Assembly (NCBI GenBank): GCA_047777415.1 | Contig: JBKEEO010000001.1 | Coordinates: 1,116,001-1,180,000 of the forward strand | DNA length: 64,000 bases | Direction of reading: 5' to 3' | Origin: Caproicibacter sp047777415 | Lineage (GTDB): Bacteria > Bacillota > Clostridia > Oscillospirales > Acutalibacteraceae | Part shown: positions 31,698 through 41,794 of the stretch, one piece after another | Numbering within the stretch: position 1 is the first letter of the stretch | Layout of the letters: each line of letters starts with the position of its first letter | Made by a program: the position numbers and the translations under genes | The notes under the pieces: model-generated | Told to the model about the DNA's origin: nothing | Database searches by the model: none | The model's input: the letters and a program-made list of their open reading frames with translations, nothing else

Positions 31698-34600
31698 ATA
31701 TTGTTCTCCCAACTTTTTGAATTTTATCGGCAAATTGTAAGACTAATTCGCTTCCGCTGTATTCATCTTTTAATTCCCGATAAACAACTTCTAACTGTTC
31801 AGGGAAATTCTGTATGACTAGTTCAGCCAGAGTATTTCTTTCCCACATATCCCAATCTTGGCATGCTCGAAACATATTGACTAAAATTTCTTTTTTCTTA
31901 GCATCACCGATATCCCGCCGTATTTTTAAATAATTCAGAGCACGTTTCAGACGTGGCCTTCCATCCGGATCGTCAAACTCATTTAAGTGCAGACGTGCAA
32001 GTCCGCTTAGAAAATTCAGTCCCATATGATTTTCATAACTCTCCAAATCGCGGGCAATTCTCTGTTTCATGGTTTCAGAGCCCCATTTTTTGAGAAGAGA
32101 AAAACATGCAGCAACTTGCTCCGAGTTATTCAACATTAACGAATAGGCACTGGAAGGCTCATCCACAGCAAAGTAATTTTCGATTGTTTTCACAAATTCT
32201 GTCGGATTATTATAGTTAGCGACACAATTATCATAGATTGTCTTAATGGCTTGTCGGCGGCTGTATACAATATGGCTGTAGATCCATGAAATGAGATAAT
32301 GAATTAGTTGACGTGAATTTTCAGCTTTCGGTTCGGGGTCATCCGGTTCATATTTGTGAATAAAATCGGTGATGGATTTTTTGCAGAACTGTAAGCATTT
32401 TGTTTGTTGGTTCTTTGCTGTAAATGCTTTGATAAATACATCATTTATTTTCAAAGTGTAATAATTAGTTTGAAAATCGATAGTCCAGTCATCTACAAAG
32501 CCCATTATTTTCAAACGATAAAGGAATTTTTCAAAATTGGCTAGATAATCTTGCTTTTTTTTTCTCAATTTTTTACGTTCATCATAATCCATGGTTTCCC
32601 ACCGGTCATACGATTTTTTTAAACACGCATCAATGAATTCACGTGTTCCTATTGGAGGCAAAGGTTTACCGCATTTTAAAGAAGTATCACATTTTCCAGC
32701 GATATAAACATATAACTGATAAACAATTTCTGCTTCTTCGTTGACTCCAGGATTATTTCGTTTTAAAAAATAAAATAGAGTTTCCAGATCGCCTAATTCA
32801 AGTTTATTTTCATCTAACTTTTCTACCGGGGTCTTAGATGAAAATATATCATTATATTTTTTAGGGTCTATTTTGGCGGGAGTAAATATAACATGGCAGT
32901 CCGCATAGGGGTCTGTTTTTACATTGGGGTCGCGGATATTTCGGCCTGCCCGACCGGCTTCTTGGTATAAAGATTCCAATGAACCGGGAATTTGATAGTG
33001 TATGGTATATCGAATGTTGGGCTTATCAATGCCCATACCAAACGCTTTTGTAGCACAAATAATCGGAACTTCGTTTCTCATAAATCGCTTGAAGTTATTA
33101 GAGACTATTTTGCCTTCCGGCCCACCATTAGTGGAGTAGTAATATACACAATCAACTGATAGTTTGTTTTTTGTCAGCCTTGCAATTTCTTCACAATTAC
33201 CTTTTCCTGCGTTCCTTTAATAACTCCGTAGCGAGTGTTGTTACCGTGAGTCTTGAAGTAATCATAAGCTTTGTACCTATTTAATATTTTGAGCAGCTGT
33301 TCATCTTTTTTATGGCTTGGAACATTATAAATATGAAAATGAAGTTCATCTCTGTTAAAATTCTCAGGCCAAATCGTATTAATCGTCTTATTGGATCCCT
33401 CAACATGAATTCCAAATTGTGCTTGCAAATCTTTTAGGACGTTACTGGAGGCTGTTGCTGTTACTCCGATCACTGTAGCGGAAGGCAATAATGCGTGTAT
33501 GGTTGGATTCAGGCATAGATAGGAAGTCCGGAATTCCTGCCCCCATTCTGAAACACAATGTGCTTCATCAATGGTTACGATTCCAACGTTGTTTTGTATT
33601 TCTTTCAACTGGTCACGAAACTTCTGAATCTGAAAACGTTCCGGAGAAACCCATGTGATTAGGTTGTGTGAGTTCCCGAACTGTTCAAGCTTGTATTCTT
33701 TTGAAATGGCCGTATCATCCGAAGAAATTGCTTCAATTCGGGTAAATTTATGACGTGAAACCAACACATCTTTTTGATCCGCCATTAGGCTCTTTAACGG
33801 TGAAACAACAATATTTATGCAAGGCTCAAGTATGGATGCCAGTTCATAACAGATCGTTTTTCCCGAACCGGTTGGGAGAATGCCAAGCGTGCAGTTACCG
33901 TTGAGAGCCGAGGCTATAATATCGAATTGTTTTGGCCGAAACTCAGAAAATCCAAATATATTATGTAAAAAGAATTCTAATTGCTTTTGTTTGCTTCCTT
34001 TGGAAATGTCATAAGTGATTTTTTTGTCGACACTTACCTTAAAATAATCACGATAACAACTGTGCCATTTGACCCAATCCGTCTGTGTTGTATGTTCACT
34101 ATACGGGAAATTGGCAAACTCAAAATAATCTGTACGGATAAAATAGATGTTAGATTTGCCGTATGTTGTATCATCCAGCCGAGCTAAAAGACTAAAATCA
34201 ATGTAAATTTTATCCTGATGCAGATCAAAATCATCTGGAGAATTTATAAAATTAAGCGATATATTTGGTTTATGAAACGCCTTGTCTTGCAGCAATAAAA
34301 GTTGTTCCAGCCAAATAAAAAGATCTTTTGCTGCCAGCTGAAAAAAATTATCATCTTGATTCAAAGTTTGTCCAATCAAGTTCCATTCATCAAATCTTAA
34401 GCAGAATTTCCATTCTTTATCATCAAGAGACAGGATGGAATGCTCCAGCAGTGACAGCAGAAAAAGCTGTATACGTATGATTGCTGTTGCAAGACATTGT
34501 CTCTGGGTCTCTACGTTTTGCTCATGAGATTCATAATAGCAACCCATTCCATTATCTATCGCTCTTGTTTTAATTCTTGCTACAACTTCTTCTACTTTGG

Positions 34601-35171
34601 ATTTAGTGATTTCATTTGTACGAATACGAATTACTGCTATACCGGCTTGACTCAAGATTTCCTCTTTATTTTGATCTTTTTTCCGATTTAATAGTTCTTC
34701 ATGCTGACTTCCATCGATTTCAATTGCCAGCATTGCCTGTGGAATATAGAAATCCATTTTAATATCATCAGACAGCTTTTTTCCCTCTTCTGTAATAACA
34801 ATCTGATTAACTGAAAATTCCGGTATCATCAGATTTTTCGCCACGACGCTGTCCCTATCGGTCAATCCGCACAATATGTGATAGAACTCTCTGGCCGGAT
34901 ACAGATTTTTGGCATCATATCCTTTAATGGTGTCATCCCAATACGGAGAAACCTTTGCATCGGTATTGATTAGCGGAAAACACTGGTCATCCGTGTTTTT
35001 TATATAATTTTGAAGAAATACAGAAGGTTTTGCGGGGCATCCACGTTGAAGTATATTTTTTAAAATACAGACAACATCGTGATATTCATTCATACCGCAC
35101 AGATTGTCATCGATGTTAGAAATAACAAAATTACTATTGGTATTGGAATAGTTTGCAGAGTACTTTATCAT
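31681..35171 (-). pseudogene. PD-(D/E)XK-like nuclease fused to a RecQ-type helicase, frameshifted
   Basis: Two reading frames form one protein of about 1,160 residues. The first (35171 to 33174) has an N-terminal DUF559/Vsr-like nuclease domain at about residues 100-200 (MDFYIPQAMLAIEIDGSQH, then GIAVIRIRT). It continues into RecQ helicase motifs: Walker A PTGSGKT near 432, IDEAHCVSEWGQEFR near 533 and GVTATAS. The frame breaks near 33210-33230. The second frame resumes at GNCEEIARLTKNK and carries helicase motifs V and VI (FGMGIDKPNIRYTIHY, YQEAGRAGR), then a long unassigned C-terminal region. It may be a broken defence gene or a sequencing error. The ribosome site is AGGAC before the ATG at 35171. 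Confidence 0.8.
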
Positions 35172-36005
35172 ATGAACACGTCCTAAAATTAAGGAAAGAC
35201 ATATTGGAATATTATGTATTTATATTGTACGTATTATTAAATTTAAAGTCAATTTTAACATGATTTCAAACACCAAGCGATAATATATTTCATAGTACAA
35301 CTGAAATTGTCGCAAAGTGGTGAATGCATTTCATAAAGCAATCATGATTTTAACAATCACTTGATATGTTGAACCAAAAATCTTTCTGTAAAAGTGGTTT
35401 CAAAATCACAGTTTCTAATAAAAACTTTTAAAGCTTCGAGAAATACTGTGTTTGACAAGAATAAAACGTTAACACAAATTATATATAAAGCTTTCAATGA
35501 CCTGATTTTGTTATACGAGAATTCAAAATACCACCGACTCAGTCGCTTTCTCAAATCTGTTTCATAGGATGAATATTTTGTCTATTACCTATAAACATAT
35601 ATTATATAGATTCTAAGTTTGAATATCACAATCGAGAAGGTATTAAAAATTTTGTTTATTCAGATAGATTCTAAGTGCAATCGTGGACAAATAGTGGACA
35701 AACATAAGAAAACAATAAATGCAATATTCTGTCCATAGAGCATACGTTACAAAGAGCAGAAATATTGAAAAACATCTTTTCAATAAAAATCCTCAATCCA
35801 TTTTGGCATAGTTAAGTGTAGCATAATTCACTTTTCGGAGTTTTTAAATTGCTAACTTCTCCTAATATTATTTAGTTGCATTTTATGACCAAGTAAAAAC
35901 AGCTTTTCACAAATTCTTCTTAAAAACTAAATGACATTTAGTTTTTGCAACATCACGATGTGCATCTTGCACATTATTATGTTTTTTTTCGTTTCGTATT
36001 GAATG
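35172..36005. other. AT-rich gene-less region with short direct repeats
   Basis: About 830 AT-rich bases hold no convincing gene. ATAGATTCTAAGT occurs at 35606-35618 and 35664-35676, and GTGGACAAA at 35683-35691 and 35694-35702. The latter spacing resembles integrase arm repeats, so this may be the edge of a lost mobile element. A promoter at 36006 ends the stretch. Confidence 0.4.
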
Positions 36006-36034
36006 TTGACCCTGGATAATGAATTCACTATACT
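36006..36034 (+). promoter_or_regulatory. Sigma-A promoter of the OPT transporter operon
   Basis: TTGACC (36006-36011) and TATACT (36029-36034) have a 17-base spacer. It lies 246 bases upstream of the transporter start, leaving a long leader. Confidence 0.75.
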
Positions 36035-36279
36035 AAAAACAAGCAAATTCGGTTGCTGGAATTGAGGTAAACCGTTCTGGCGATACGTTTAGCAATGGTG
36101 CTGCACAATGAGTTGCCGCACTATATTTTTTATGCTTTTTTTTGCAAGTGTTATATTCTGATATTTCAACTTAGAAAGGAGAGATAATGGAATAAAGCAA
36201 TCCTTGCAAAATCATGCCCATGCTGCACTGTCCGGAATGCTTGTATTGCTATCCCTAAAGAAAGAAGGAGATGACATTG
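36035..36279 (+). promoter_or_regulatory. Long leader of the OPT operon
   Basis: The leader of about 245 bases contains a ribosome-site-like AAAGGAGAG at 36176 followed by a three-codon frame, and a 13-codon Cys-rich frame (MPMLHCPECLYCYP) without a ribosome site. No known riboswitch motif was recognised, but the length suggests post-initiation control. Confidence 0.35.
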
Positions 36280-37953
36280 ATGAAGAACGAAAATAATTCC
36301 CAGGCCAAGGTTAAAACCGCATCGGACTGCCCAAAGGCTTTTGAACCTGCGGTAATCATTATCAACATTTTAATGTGCTGCCTTGGTGCTATTATCGGGC
36401 TTGAGCTGATCGTGCGAACCGGCGTAACGCCAAATACATCCATTGTCGGCGCATTATTCACAATTCTAATTTCCCGCATCCCGATTTCCTTTTTAAAAAA
36501 ATATCGCAGCGTTCATAGACAGAATTTGATACAGACCGCGATTTCGGGCGCCACCTTTTCGGCGGCAAACTGCTTGCTGCTGCCAATTGGAATTCCGGTG
36601 GTCATGGGCCGCCCCGATTTGATTTTCCCCATGCTTATTGGTGTATTTCTGGCAACCTGTATTGATGCTACCATTCTTTATAAAACCTTTGATACTGAAA
36701 TGTATCCTGCTGAAGGTGCATGGCCTCCCGGTGTAGCTGCAGCAGAATCTATTCTGGCTGTTGTGGAAAAGGGACGTAAGGCTTTGCTTTTGGTGGCTGG
36801 TGTTGCCATCGGCTGGGTTGGAAAAATTGGAGGCATTCCTACTGATCTTTTGGGCGTTTCATGGTTCGGCGATTTTTACGCCATTCTAGCATTGGGCGTC
36901 GGTTCTACCATCATCGGTGTCATCAAGACAAACGGTTTTGTTGTTTCACTGTTTGGACATAGTGCAACACTGATTTCTGGGCTTTTCGGCGCAGATTTTG
37001 TATACAGCAATCACGCTGCAATTAACTACATGCCTCACGGCATTATGATTGGCGCGGGTGCCGTATCGCTTCTTCAGTGCGCGATGATGCTGTTTAAAAA
37101 GGGCGATGGGGATACCACTGCCGCTGGCAAATTTACAAGCAGCATGAAGACACTTAAAAAGACGTTGGGCATGGGCTATGTGGCTTATTTTTCGCTCGCC
37201 ATTTTGCTTGCGCTGATAACCGGTATTGTCAGCGGTATGAGTTTTGGAAAACTGATAGGCTGGTTGTTATTTGCGGCCTTTGCTGCCATCGCTTCCGAAC
37301 TGATTGTCGGCATTTCCGCCATGCACTCTGGTTGGTTTCCGGGATTTGCCACCGCACTGATCTTTTTGTTGGTCGGCATGCTGATAGGATTTCCGCCCAT
37401 GGCGCTAGCGGTGCTGGTCGGTTTCACAGCAGCCACCGGACCCGCATTCTCCGATATGGCGTATGACTTAAAATGTGGCTATATTCTTAGAGGTTCCGGC
37501 GCAGACCCGGCATTTGAAAAGGAAGGCAGAAAGCAGCAGTACATTTGTGAAATTTTCTCCTTTGTCATTGCGTTCGCAATGGTTGCTTTCCTCGCCAACA
37601 CCTATTTTAATCAGGGTATGTTTGCTCCTGTCAGCAAAACTTTTGCTACAACCATTGAAGCGGGTGCCAGCCCTGAAATTGCGAAGTGGCTGTTAATTTG
37701 GACAATACCCGGTGCCATTATCCAGTTCGTTGGCGGAAAACGTCAGATTGGCATCCTGTTTGCTACCGGTTTGCTGGTGGGCAGTATCATGAATGGTCTA
37801 ACCATTATCGTTGGTTTGCTAATTCGTTTGATTGTTGTCCGCAGAAACAAGGAAAACGAGCAGGTTCTCAATATTCTTGGTGCAGGGGCGCTGGCCGGTG
37901 CCGCTGTGTACAGCTTCTTTACTGCCACACTTGGCATTGCAAAACGCAAATAG
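36280..37953 (+). CDS. OPT-family transporter (oligopeptide/metal-chelate type)
   Basis: The 558-residue integral membrane protein has about 14 hydrophobic segments, beginning with AVIIINILMCCLGAIIGLEL. It carries OPT/YSL-like segments such as FPMLIGVFLATCID, YPAEGAWPPGVAAAESI, FSDMAYDLKCGYILRG and GGKRQIGILFATGLLVGSIM. OPT proteins are proton-coupled carriers of small peptides or metal chelates. The ATG at 36280 sits nine bases after AAGGAG; an in-frame ATG at 36271 is too close. As first gene of the DUF1177-AroM-DUF917 operon, it probably imports the compound that those enzymes process. Confidence 0.85.
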   Translation: MKNENNSQAKVKTASDCPKAFEPAVIIINILMCCLGAIIGLELIVRTGVTPNTSIVGALFTILISRIPISFLKKYRSVHRQNLIQTAISGATFSAANCLLLPIGIPVVMGRPDLIFPMLIGVFLATCIDATILYKTFDTEMYPAEGAWPPGVAAAESILAVVEKGRKALLLVAGVAIGWVGKIGGIPTDLLGVSWFGDFYAILALGVGSTIIGVIKTNGFVVSLFGHSATLISGLFGADFVYSNHAAINYMPHGIMIGAGAVSLLQCAMMLFKKGDGDTTAAGKFTSSMKTLKKTLGMGYVAYFSLAILLALITGIVSGMSFGKLIGWLLFAAFAAIASELIVGISAMHSGWFPGFATALIFLLVGMLIGFPPMALAVLVGFTAATGPAFSDMAYDLKCGYILRGSGADPAFEKEGRKQQYICEIFSFVIAFAMVAFLANTYFNQGMFAPVSKTFATTIEAGASPEIAKWLLIWTIPGAIIQFVGGKRQIGILFATGLLVGSIMNGLTIIVGLLIRLIVVRRNKENEQVLNILGAGALAGAAVYSFFTATLGIAKRK

Positions 37954-37969
37954 CCATCATAAAAGAATG

Positions 37970-38012
37970 TTTCCATACGCTTATCCTTTCATATGGGGGT
38001 AAGCGTATGGAA
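37970..38012 (+). terminator. Hairpin after the transporter gene
   Basis: TTCCATACGCTTA pairs with TAAGCGTATGGAA across about 15 bases. The T tract is poor (CATTTGACCTTATTTT), so it may attenuate rather than stop transcription into the nitroreductase gene. Confidence 0.5.
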
Positions 38013-38083
38013 CATTTGACCTTATTTTGAGATGAACGCAAATCGCTTACTTACAGATTATTTTAAATCAAGGAGAGTCCCTC

Positions 38084-38605
38084 ATGGAAATATCAGATGC
38101 AATCAAGCAGCGGAGAAGTATCCGCAAGTTCAGCACACAGCCTGTATCGAAAGAGCTTTTGCTTGAGTTGATACAGGCTGGGGCTGTTGCGCCAAGTGCC
38201 AGTAATCTTCAGGCGTGTCAATTTATTGTAATCAATGACCCTGAACTGGTGCGAAAAGTCGATTTGTTCAGCCCGGGTTTAAGCGGTAAGCCGCCTGCCA
38301 TCATTGCAATTTGCTCTGATATGAATTATGTCCGGGAACATGGGTCACCTAATTCTGAAATATACGGCTGTATGATGGATGCCTCTATGGCAGCCGAAAA
38401 TATTATGCTTAAAGCACTCGATTTAGGTCTGGGTACCTGTGCGATTAAATCATATAACACAGAGGCCGTCAGAAAAATTTTAAAACTGCCGGAACATTTC
38501 AGAATGGAACTGCTCATTTCAGTTGGCTATCCGGACGGAGAGGTCAAACCGCGTCGTCTGCGTCCGCTGGATGAAATTCTTCATTGGAATGGCTTTGTAA
38601 AGTAA
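38084..38605 (+). CDS. Nitroreductase-family flavoprotein, last residues altered by an insertion
   Basis: The 173-residue protein has the FMN-binding nitroreductase motifs: AIKQRRSIRKFS, GAVAPSASNLQ, ASMAAENIMLKALDLGLGTC and LISVGYPDGE. These enzymes reduce nitro groups, quinones or enones with NAD(P)H. CAAGGAGAG precedes the ATG. The last three codons before the stop are the left end of an IS6-like insertion (HWN-GFVK). Without the insertion the frame would read HWN-AWEETT and stop in an ATGA overlap with the next gene. Confidence 0.85.
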   Translation: MEISDAIKQRRSIRKFSTQPVSKELLLELIQAGAVAPSASNLQACQFIVINDPELVRKVDLFSPGLSGKPPAIIAICSDMNYVREHGSPNSEIYGCMMDASMAAENIMLKALDLGLGTCAIKSYNTEAVRKILKLPEHFRMELLISVGYPDGEVKPRRLRPLDEILHWNGFVK

Positions 38606-39780
38606 ACATGAAAGATTAAGAAGGGAAATCAGCCAATTGCTTCAAGCGACGAGGAAAAGCTTGCGTTTGCTTCTGGCAGAAAGGTTTAGGCCCGCAACTT
38701 GTGCCGGGGTCAGACCGTCAAGAGCGGAATGAGGGCGGACAAAATTGTAAAAGAAGAGAAAAACCGCGATAAGATTGTTGGCGGAATCGAACGAGGCAAA
38801 TCCCTGTTTGGTTTTGTACCACGCCTTGAATTGCTTGTTAAAGCATTCGATCAGGTTGTTGGTAATATCATCGCTGAAGCTCTGGACCCGGATATGTTTC
38901 ACGCCAAGCACTGCTTTTACAGGAACTTTGTAAGCACTGTAGCGGTCGGTGACGATGGCTCCGGGTTTACCGAGATGTTTAACGGAATTTAGTAAGGAAA
39001 ACGCCTGAGGGCTGTCCCTGTGCCTGGAAAGGTGGAAGCTGAGAACAAAGCGGGTTTCGCTGTCCACAATTAACCAGAGGTAATACTTCATGCCTCGGAT
39101 TTTTACTACAGTTTCGTCCGCGTGCCATTCGTCGGAGTTGAAATTGAGCGTTGGCATCAGTTCAAGCGCGATGTTTTGAAACAAAGGCGCGAATTTCGTA
39201 CACCAGTTACTGATAGTAGTGTGGGAAACCTGAATATTCATGACAGTACGCAGAATCAAAGCAATATTACGGAAAGAGTTTTTTCCCAGATAAAACATCG
39301 ACAGTGCCGTCAGGATAACATGCACTGGATAACGCATCCGCTTGAAATCTGTTTTCCCGGACAGCTTCGACATGGAAGGTGCCGTAACGGCAGCCGGTTT
39401 CGGCACAAAAATGGAATGGCCGCACTTCTTGTCGCAGCATTGGTAGTTTGAGTAGTATTTGTGGTCATGGTGAAGGAACATGGCTTTTCCGCAGACAGGG
39501 CAAGTCGGATAAGGACGCACGCGCGGCCTTCCGGGTTTGTCAGCCGCATGGGCATCCGGCGCAAATTGATGCCCGCATACACGGCAAAGATATTTCTGGT
39601 TTCCATATTTATCTTTGCCATAACGATAAAAGTTTTGATGGTTGTTGCATTTCGGACAGCAAATCTGGTATGATTTTGTCATGAGGACTCGTCTCCTTTC
39701 GGGAGTACATTGTTTTGTGTCAAAACCATTGTACCAGAAGGGCTGACGAGTCCTCAACTTTCATTTAACTTTACAATACG
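38592..39780 (-). mobile_element. IS6-like insertion sequence
   Basis: The element of about 1.19 kb is flanked by the direct repeat ATTGGAATG (38583-38591 and 39781-39789), matching the 8-bp duplications typical of IS6 elements. The ends are imperfect inverted repeats sharing TGTAAAGT and ATGAAAG. It carries one transposase on the minus strand and lies between two genes that were previously coupled. Confidence 0.88.
38642..39682 (-). CDS. IS6-like transposase with zinc-finger N terminus
   Basis: The protein of about 346 residues opens with two Cys4-type fingers (CPKCNNHQNFYRYG...CRVCGHQF and CPVCGKAMF...CCDKKCGHS). The IS6/IS240 DDE core follows: WHADETVVKIRGMKYYLWL supplies the first D, IVTDRYSAYK the second, and an acidic residue in LIECFNKQFKAWY the third. 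ATG at 39682 is used; AAAGGAG lies 11 bases upstream. The zinc fingers are longer than in classical IS6 proteins such as IS26. The frame is intact. Confidence 0.88.
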   Translation of the reverse strand: MTKSYQICCPKCNNHQNFYRYGKDKYGNQKYLCRVCGHQFAPDAHAADKPGRPRVRPYPTCPVCGKAMFLHHDHKYYSNYQCCDKKCGHSIFVPKPAAVTAPSMSKLSGKTDFKRMRYPVHVILTALSMFYLGKNSFRNIALILRTVMNIQVSHTTISNWCTKFAPLFQNIALELMPTLNFNSDEWHADETVVKIRGMKYYLWLIVDSETRFVLSFHLSRHRDSPQAFSLLNSVKHLGKPGAIVTDRYSAYKVPVKAVLGVKHIRVQSFSDDITNNLIECFNKQFKAWYKTKQGFASFDSANNLIAVFLFFYNFVRPHSALDGLTPAQVAGLNLSARSKRKLFLVA

Positions 39781-39805
39781 ATTGGAATGCATGGGAGGAA
39801 ACAAC

Positions 39806-40084
39806 ATGAATGAGCAAACGCAACAGGAACATTTAGAATTGTTGATCTATATGTTGACCAGCGCGGCAACATTGGGCAACGAGCCTAAAATCTACGGCCC
39901 TCTTCGACTGGCCGAGGCTTCCGAGCGCCTTGCACGGATTATGTTAAATCACGATCCGGAAAACAGCAATCTTAAAGAACTGATAGGAATCATACAAGAA
40001 GGCAAACAGAAAACGATGTCTGATGAAGCCGGATTTTATGCGATGCTGCAAAATGCTGTATCCAAAATGGTAGATCTCATGTAA
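39806..40084 (+). CDS. DUF6092-like small protein
   Basis: The 92-residue helical protein contains LLIYMLTSAATLGNEPKIYGPLRLAEASERL, the pattern I associate with DUF6092, usually found beside DUF1177 genes. GGGAGG (39793-39798) precedes the ATG. Before the insertion at 38592-39780 it would have overlapped the nitroreductase stop as ATGA. Function unknown; perhaps an accessory subunit. Confidence 0.7.
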   Translation: MNEQTQQEHLELLIYMLTSAATLGNEPKIYGPLRLAEASERLARIMLNHDPENSNLKELIGIIQEGKQKTMSDEAGFYAMLQNAVSKMVDLM

Positions 40085-40145
40085 CACTCAATACGGTCAT
40101 TCATTGAATGTTCAAATTTTGATGGAACAATGGAGGAAAAGAGAT

Positions 40146-41087
40146 ATGTTGATCAAACAGGTCATAGAAGTCTTTGATATTCTGGACAGCAGTACCGTTA
40201 CCGGTACCGATGTTGCAAACTACTTAAAAGGAATCAATTCGGATGCTCAGATTGAGGTTTATGCATTAAAGGGCCCACAGGGCAGTACCGATATGGTCAA
40301 AGTTAGGATTCCCGGCACGAAAGGTAAAATGTCTGGCGGTACCGCACCTACCCTTGGTATTTTGGGACGCCTTGGCGGTATCGGTGCACGCCCCGAAGTG
40401 GTGGGGTTCGTTTCCGACGGCGACGGTGCTTTGGCTGCTATTTCCGTTGCAGCAAAGCTTTTGGATATGCAAAAAAAAGGCGATTATCTGGAAGGCGACG
40501 TTTTTATTTCCACACAGATTTGCCCGCATGCTCCGACTGCCCCGCATAAGCCGGTTCCGTTCATGGGGTCCCCGGTTGAAATGTCGCAGGTTAACAAAGA
40601 GGAAGTTTCCCCCGAATTGGACGCAATCCTTTCAGTAGATACCACGAAGGGCAACCGCGTCATCAATACTCGTGGATTTGCTATCTCGCCGACTGTCAAA
40701 GAAGGCTACATATTGAGCACCTCTGAGGATTTGTTGGAACAGATGCAGATTACAACTGGCCGGCTGCCGTATGTTTTCCCGCTGGCAACGCAGGACATTA
40801 CCCCCTATGGCAACAATTTGCACCATCTTAACAGCATTCTTCAACCGGCAACAGCTACCAGTGCTCCGGTAGTGGGAGTTGCCATCACCACGGAAGTGAT
40901 GGTACCTGGGTGCGCCACCGGTGCCAGCCATTTCACTGATGTTGAGGAAGCATCCAGATTTATGCTGGAAGTTGCCAAATATTTTGGCAAGGGCGAGCTA
41001 AAATTTTACAATGAGGAAGAATTTAAGCTCCTTCAAAAACTGTATGGGCCAATGACCCATTTGATGACCCTGGGCAATCAAGATTGA
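40146..41087 (+). CDS. DUF1177-family protein
   Basis: The 313-residue protein matches DUF1177 with MSGGTAPTLGILGRLGGIGARP, FVSDGDGALAAISVAAKLLDM and VFISTQICPHAPTAPHKPVPFM. An ATG at 40146 behind GGAGGAAAAG is preferred over one at 40104. The family is uncharacterised but recurs with OPT transporters, AroM and M29 peptidases, which points to breakdown of an imported peptide-like compound. Residues such as CPHAP and the VMVPGCATG segment could hold a metal. It overlaps the next frame's upstream codons. Confidence 0.85.
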   Translation: MLIKQVIEVFDILDSSTVTGTDVANYLKGINSDAQIEVYALKGPQGSTDMVKVRIPGTKGKMSGGTAPTLGILGRLGGIGARPEVVGFVSDGDGALAAISVAAKLLDMQKKGDYLEGDVFISTQICPHAPTAPHKPVPFMGSPVEMSQVNKEEVSPELDAILSVDTTKGNRVINTRGFAISPTVKEGYILSTSEDLLEQMQITTGRLPYVFPLATQDITPYGNNLHHLNSILQPATATSAPVVGVAITTEVMVPGCATGASHFTDVEEASRFMLEVAKYFGKGELKFYNEEEFKLLQKLYGPMTHLMTLGNQD

Positions 41088-41110
41088 TAAATAGAGTGGA
41101 GGGAGAATCC

Positions 41111-41785
41111 ATGAAAATCGGCGCCATTACCATTGGGCAGGCCCCCAGAACCGATGTTACGAAAGACATTATGGATATTTTTAATGGTAAAATTGAGTTG
41201 TTGCAGAGAGGCGGGCTGGATGGTTTAACAGCAGAGCAGATTTCATCGATGAAACCCGGCCCTGACGATTATGTTCTTGTTTCCCGCCTATGCGACGGCA
41301 GTTCAGTGACCTTTGCCGAACGTTTTATTCTGCCCAGACTGCAGGAATGTATTGACGAATTGGAGGCAGAGGGTGTACGTTTGATTATGTTTTTCTGTAC
41401 CGGCAGCTTTCCGGACAGCCTAACTTCAAATGTACCCATTGTGTATCCATGTGATATTTTAAATAGGATGGTGCCTCTGCTTAGTAAACAGTCCAACATT
41501 GTCGCCGTTACTCCTTCTCCGCTCCAGGTGGAACAATGCGAACAAAAATGGAAAAATTATGTTAAAAATGTCAAAGTAATTCCTGCTTCTCCCTATGGCT
41601 CGTGGGCATCATTGGAACAGGCGGCGGATGAAATAAAAAACATGGACGCCGATTTAGTGGTTTTGGACTGCATTGGTTTTACGCAGGAAATGAAGAATAT
41701 GTTTTCAAAACGAACAGGAAAATTGGTTGTACTGCCCCGAACGCTGTTGGCCCGCGTCATTTCAGAATTGACCGACATAGAATAG
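41111..41785 (+). CDS. AroM-family protein
   Basis: The 224-residue product follows AroM: KIGAITIGQAPRTDVTKDIM, LLQRGGLDGLT, LIMFFCTGSFP and ADLVVLDCIGFTQEMK. AroM was named for its place next to aroL in E. coli; its reaction is unknown, but the fold is close to Asp/Glu racemases, and the C in FFCTG and DCIG fit that two-cysteine plan. ATG at 41111 behind GGAGGGAG. It lies in a run of operon genes with short gaps. Confidence 0.85.
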   Translation: MKIGAITIGQAPRTDVTKDIMDIFNGKIELLQRGGLDGLTAEQISSMKPGPDDYVLVSRLCDGSSVTFAERFILPRLQECIDELEAEGVRLIMFFCTGSFPDSLTSNVPIVYPCDILNRMVPLLSKQSNIVAVTPSPLQVEQCEQKWKNYVKNVKVIPASPYGSWASLEQAADEIKNMDADLVVLDCIGFTQEMKNMFSKRTGKLVVLPRTLLARVISELTDIE

Positions 41786-41794
41786 GAGGTTTAC

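Noticed and set aside
35357..35554. 65-codon minus-strand frame in the AT-rich region
   Set aside because: No ribosome site or family motif, and the composition is that of the surrounding AT-rich DNA.
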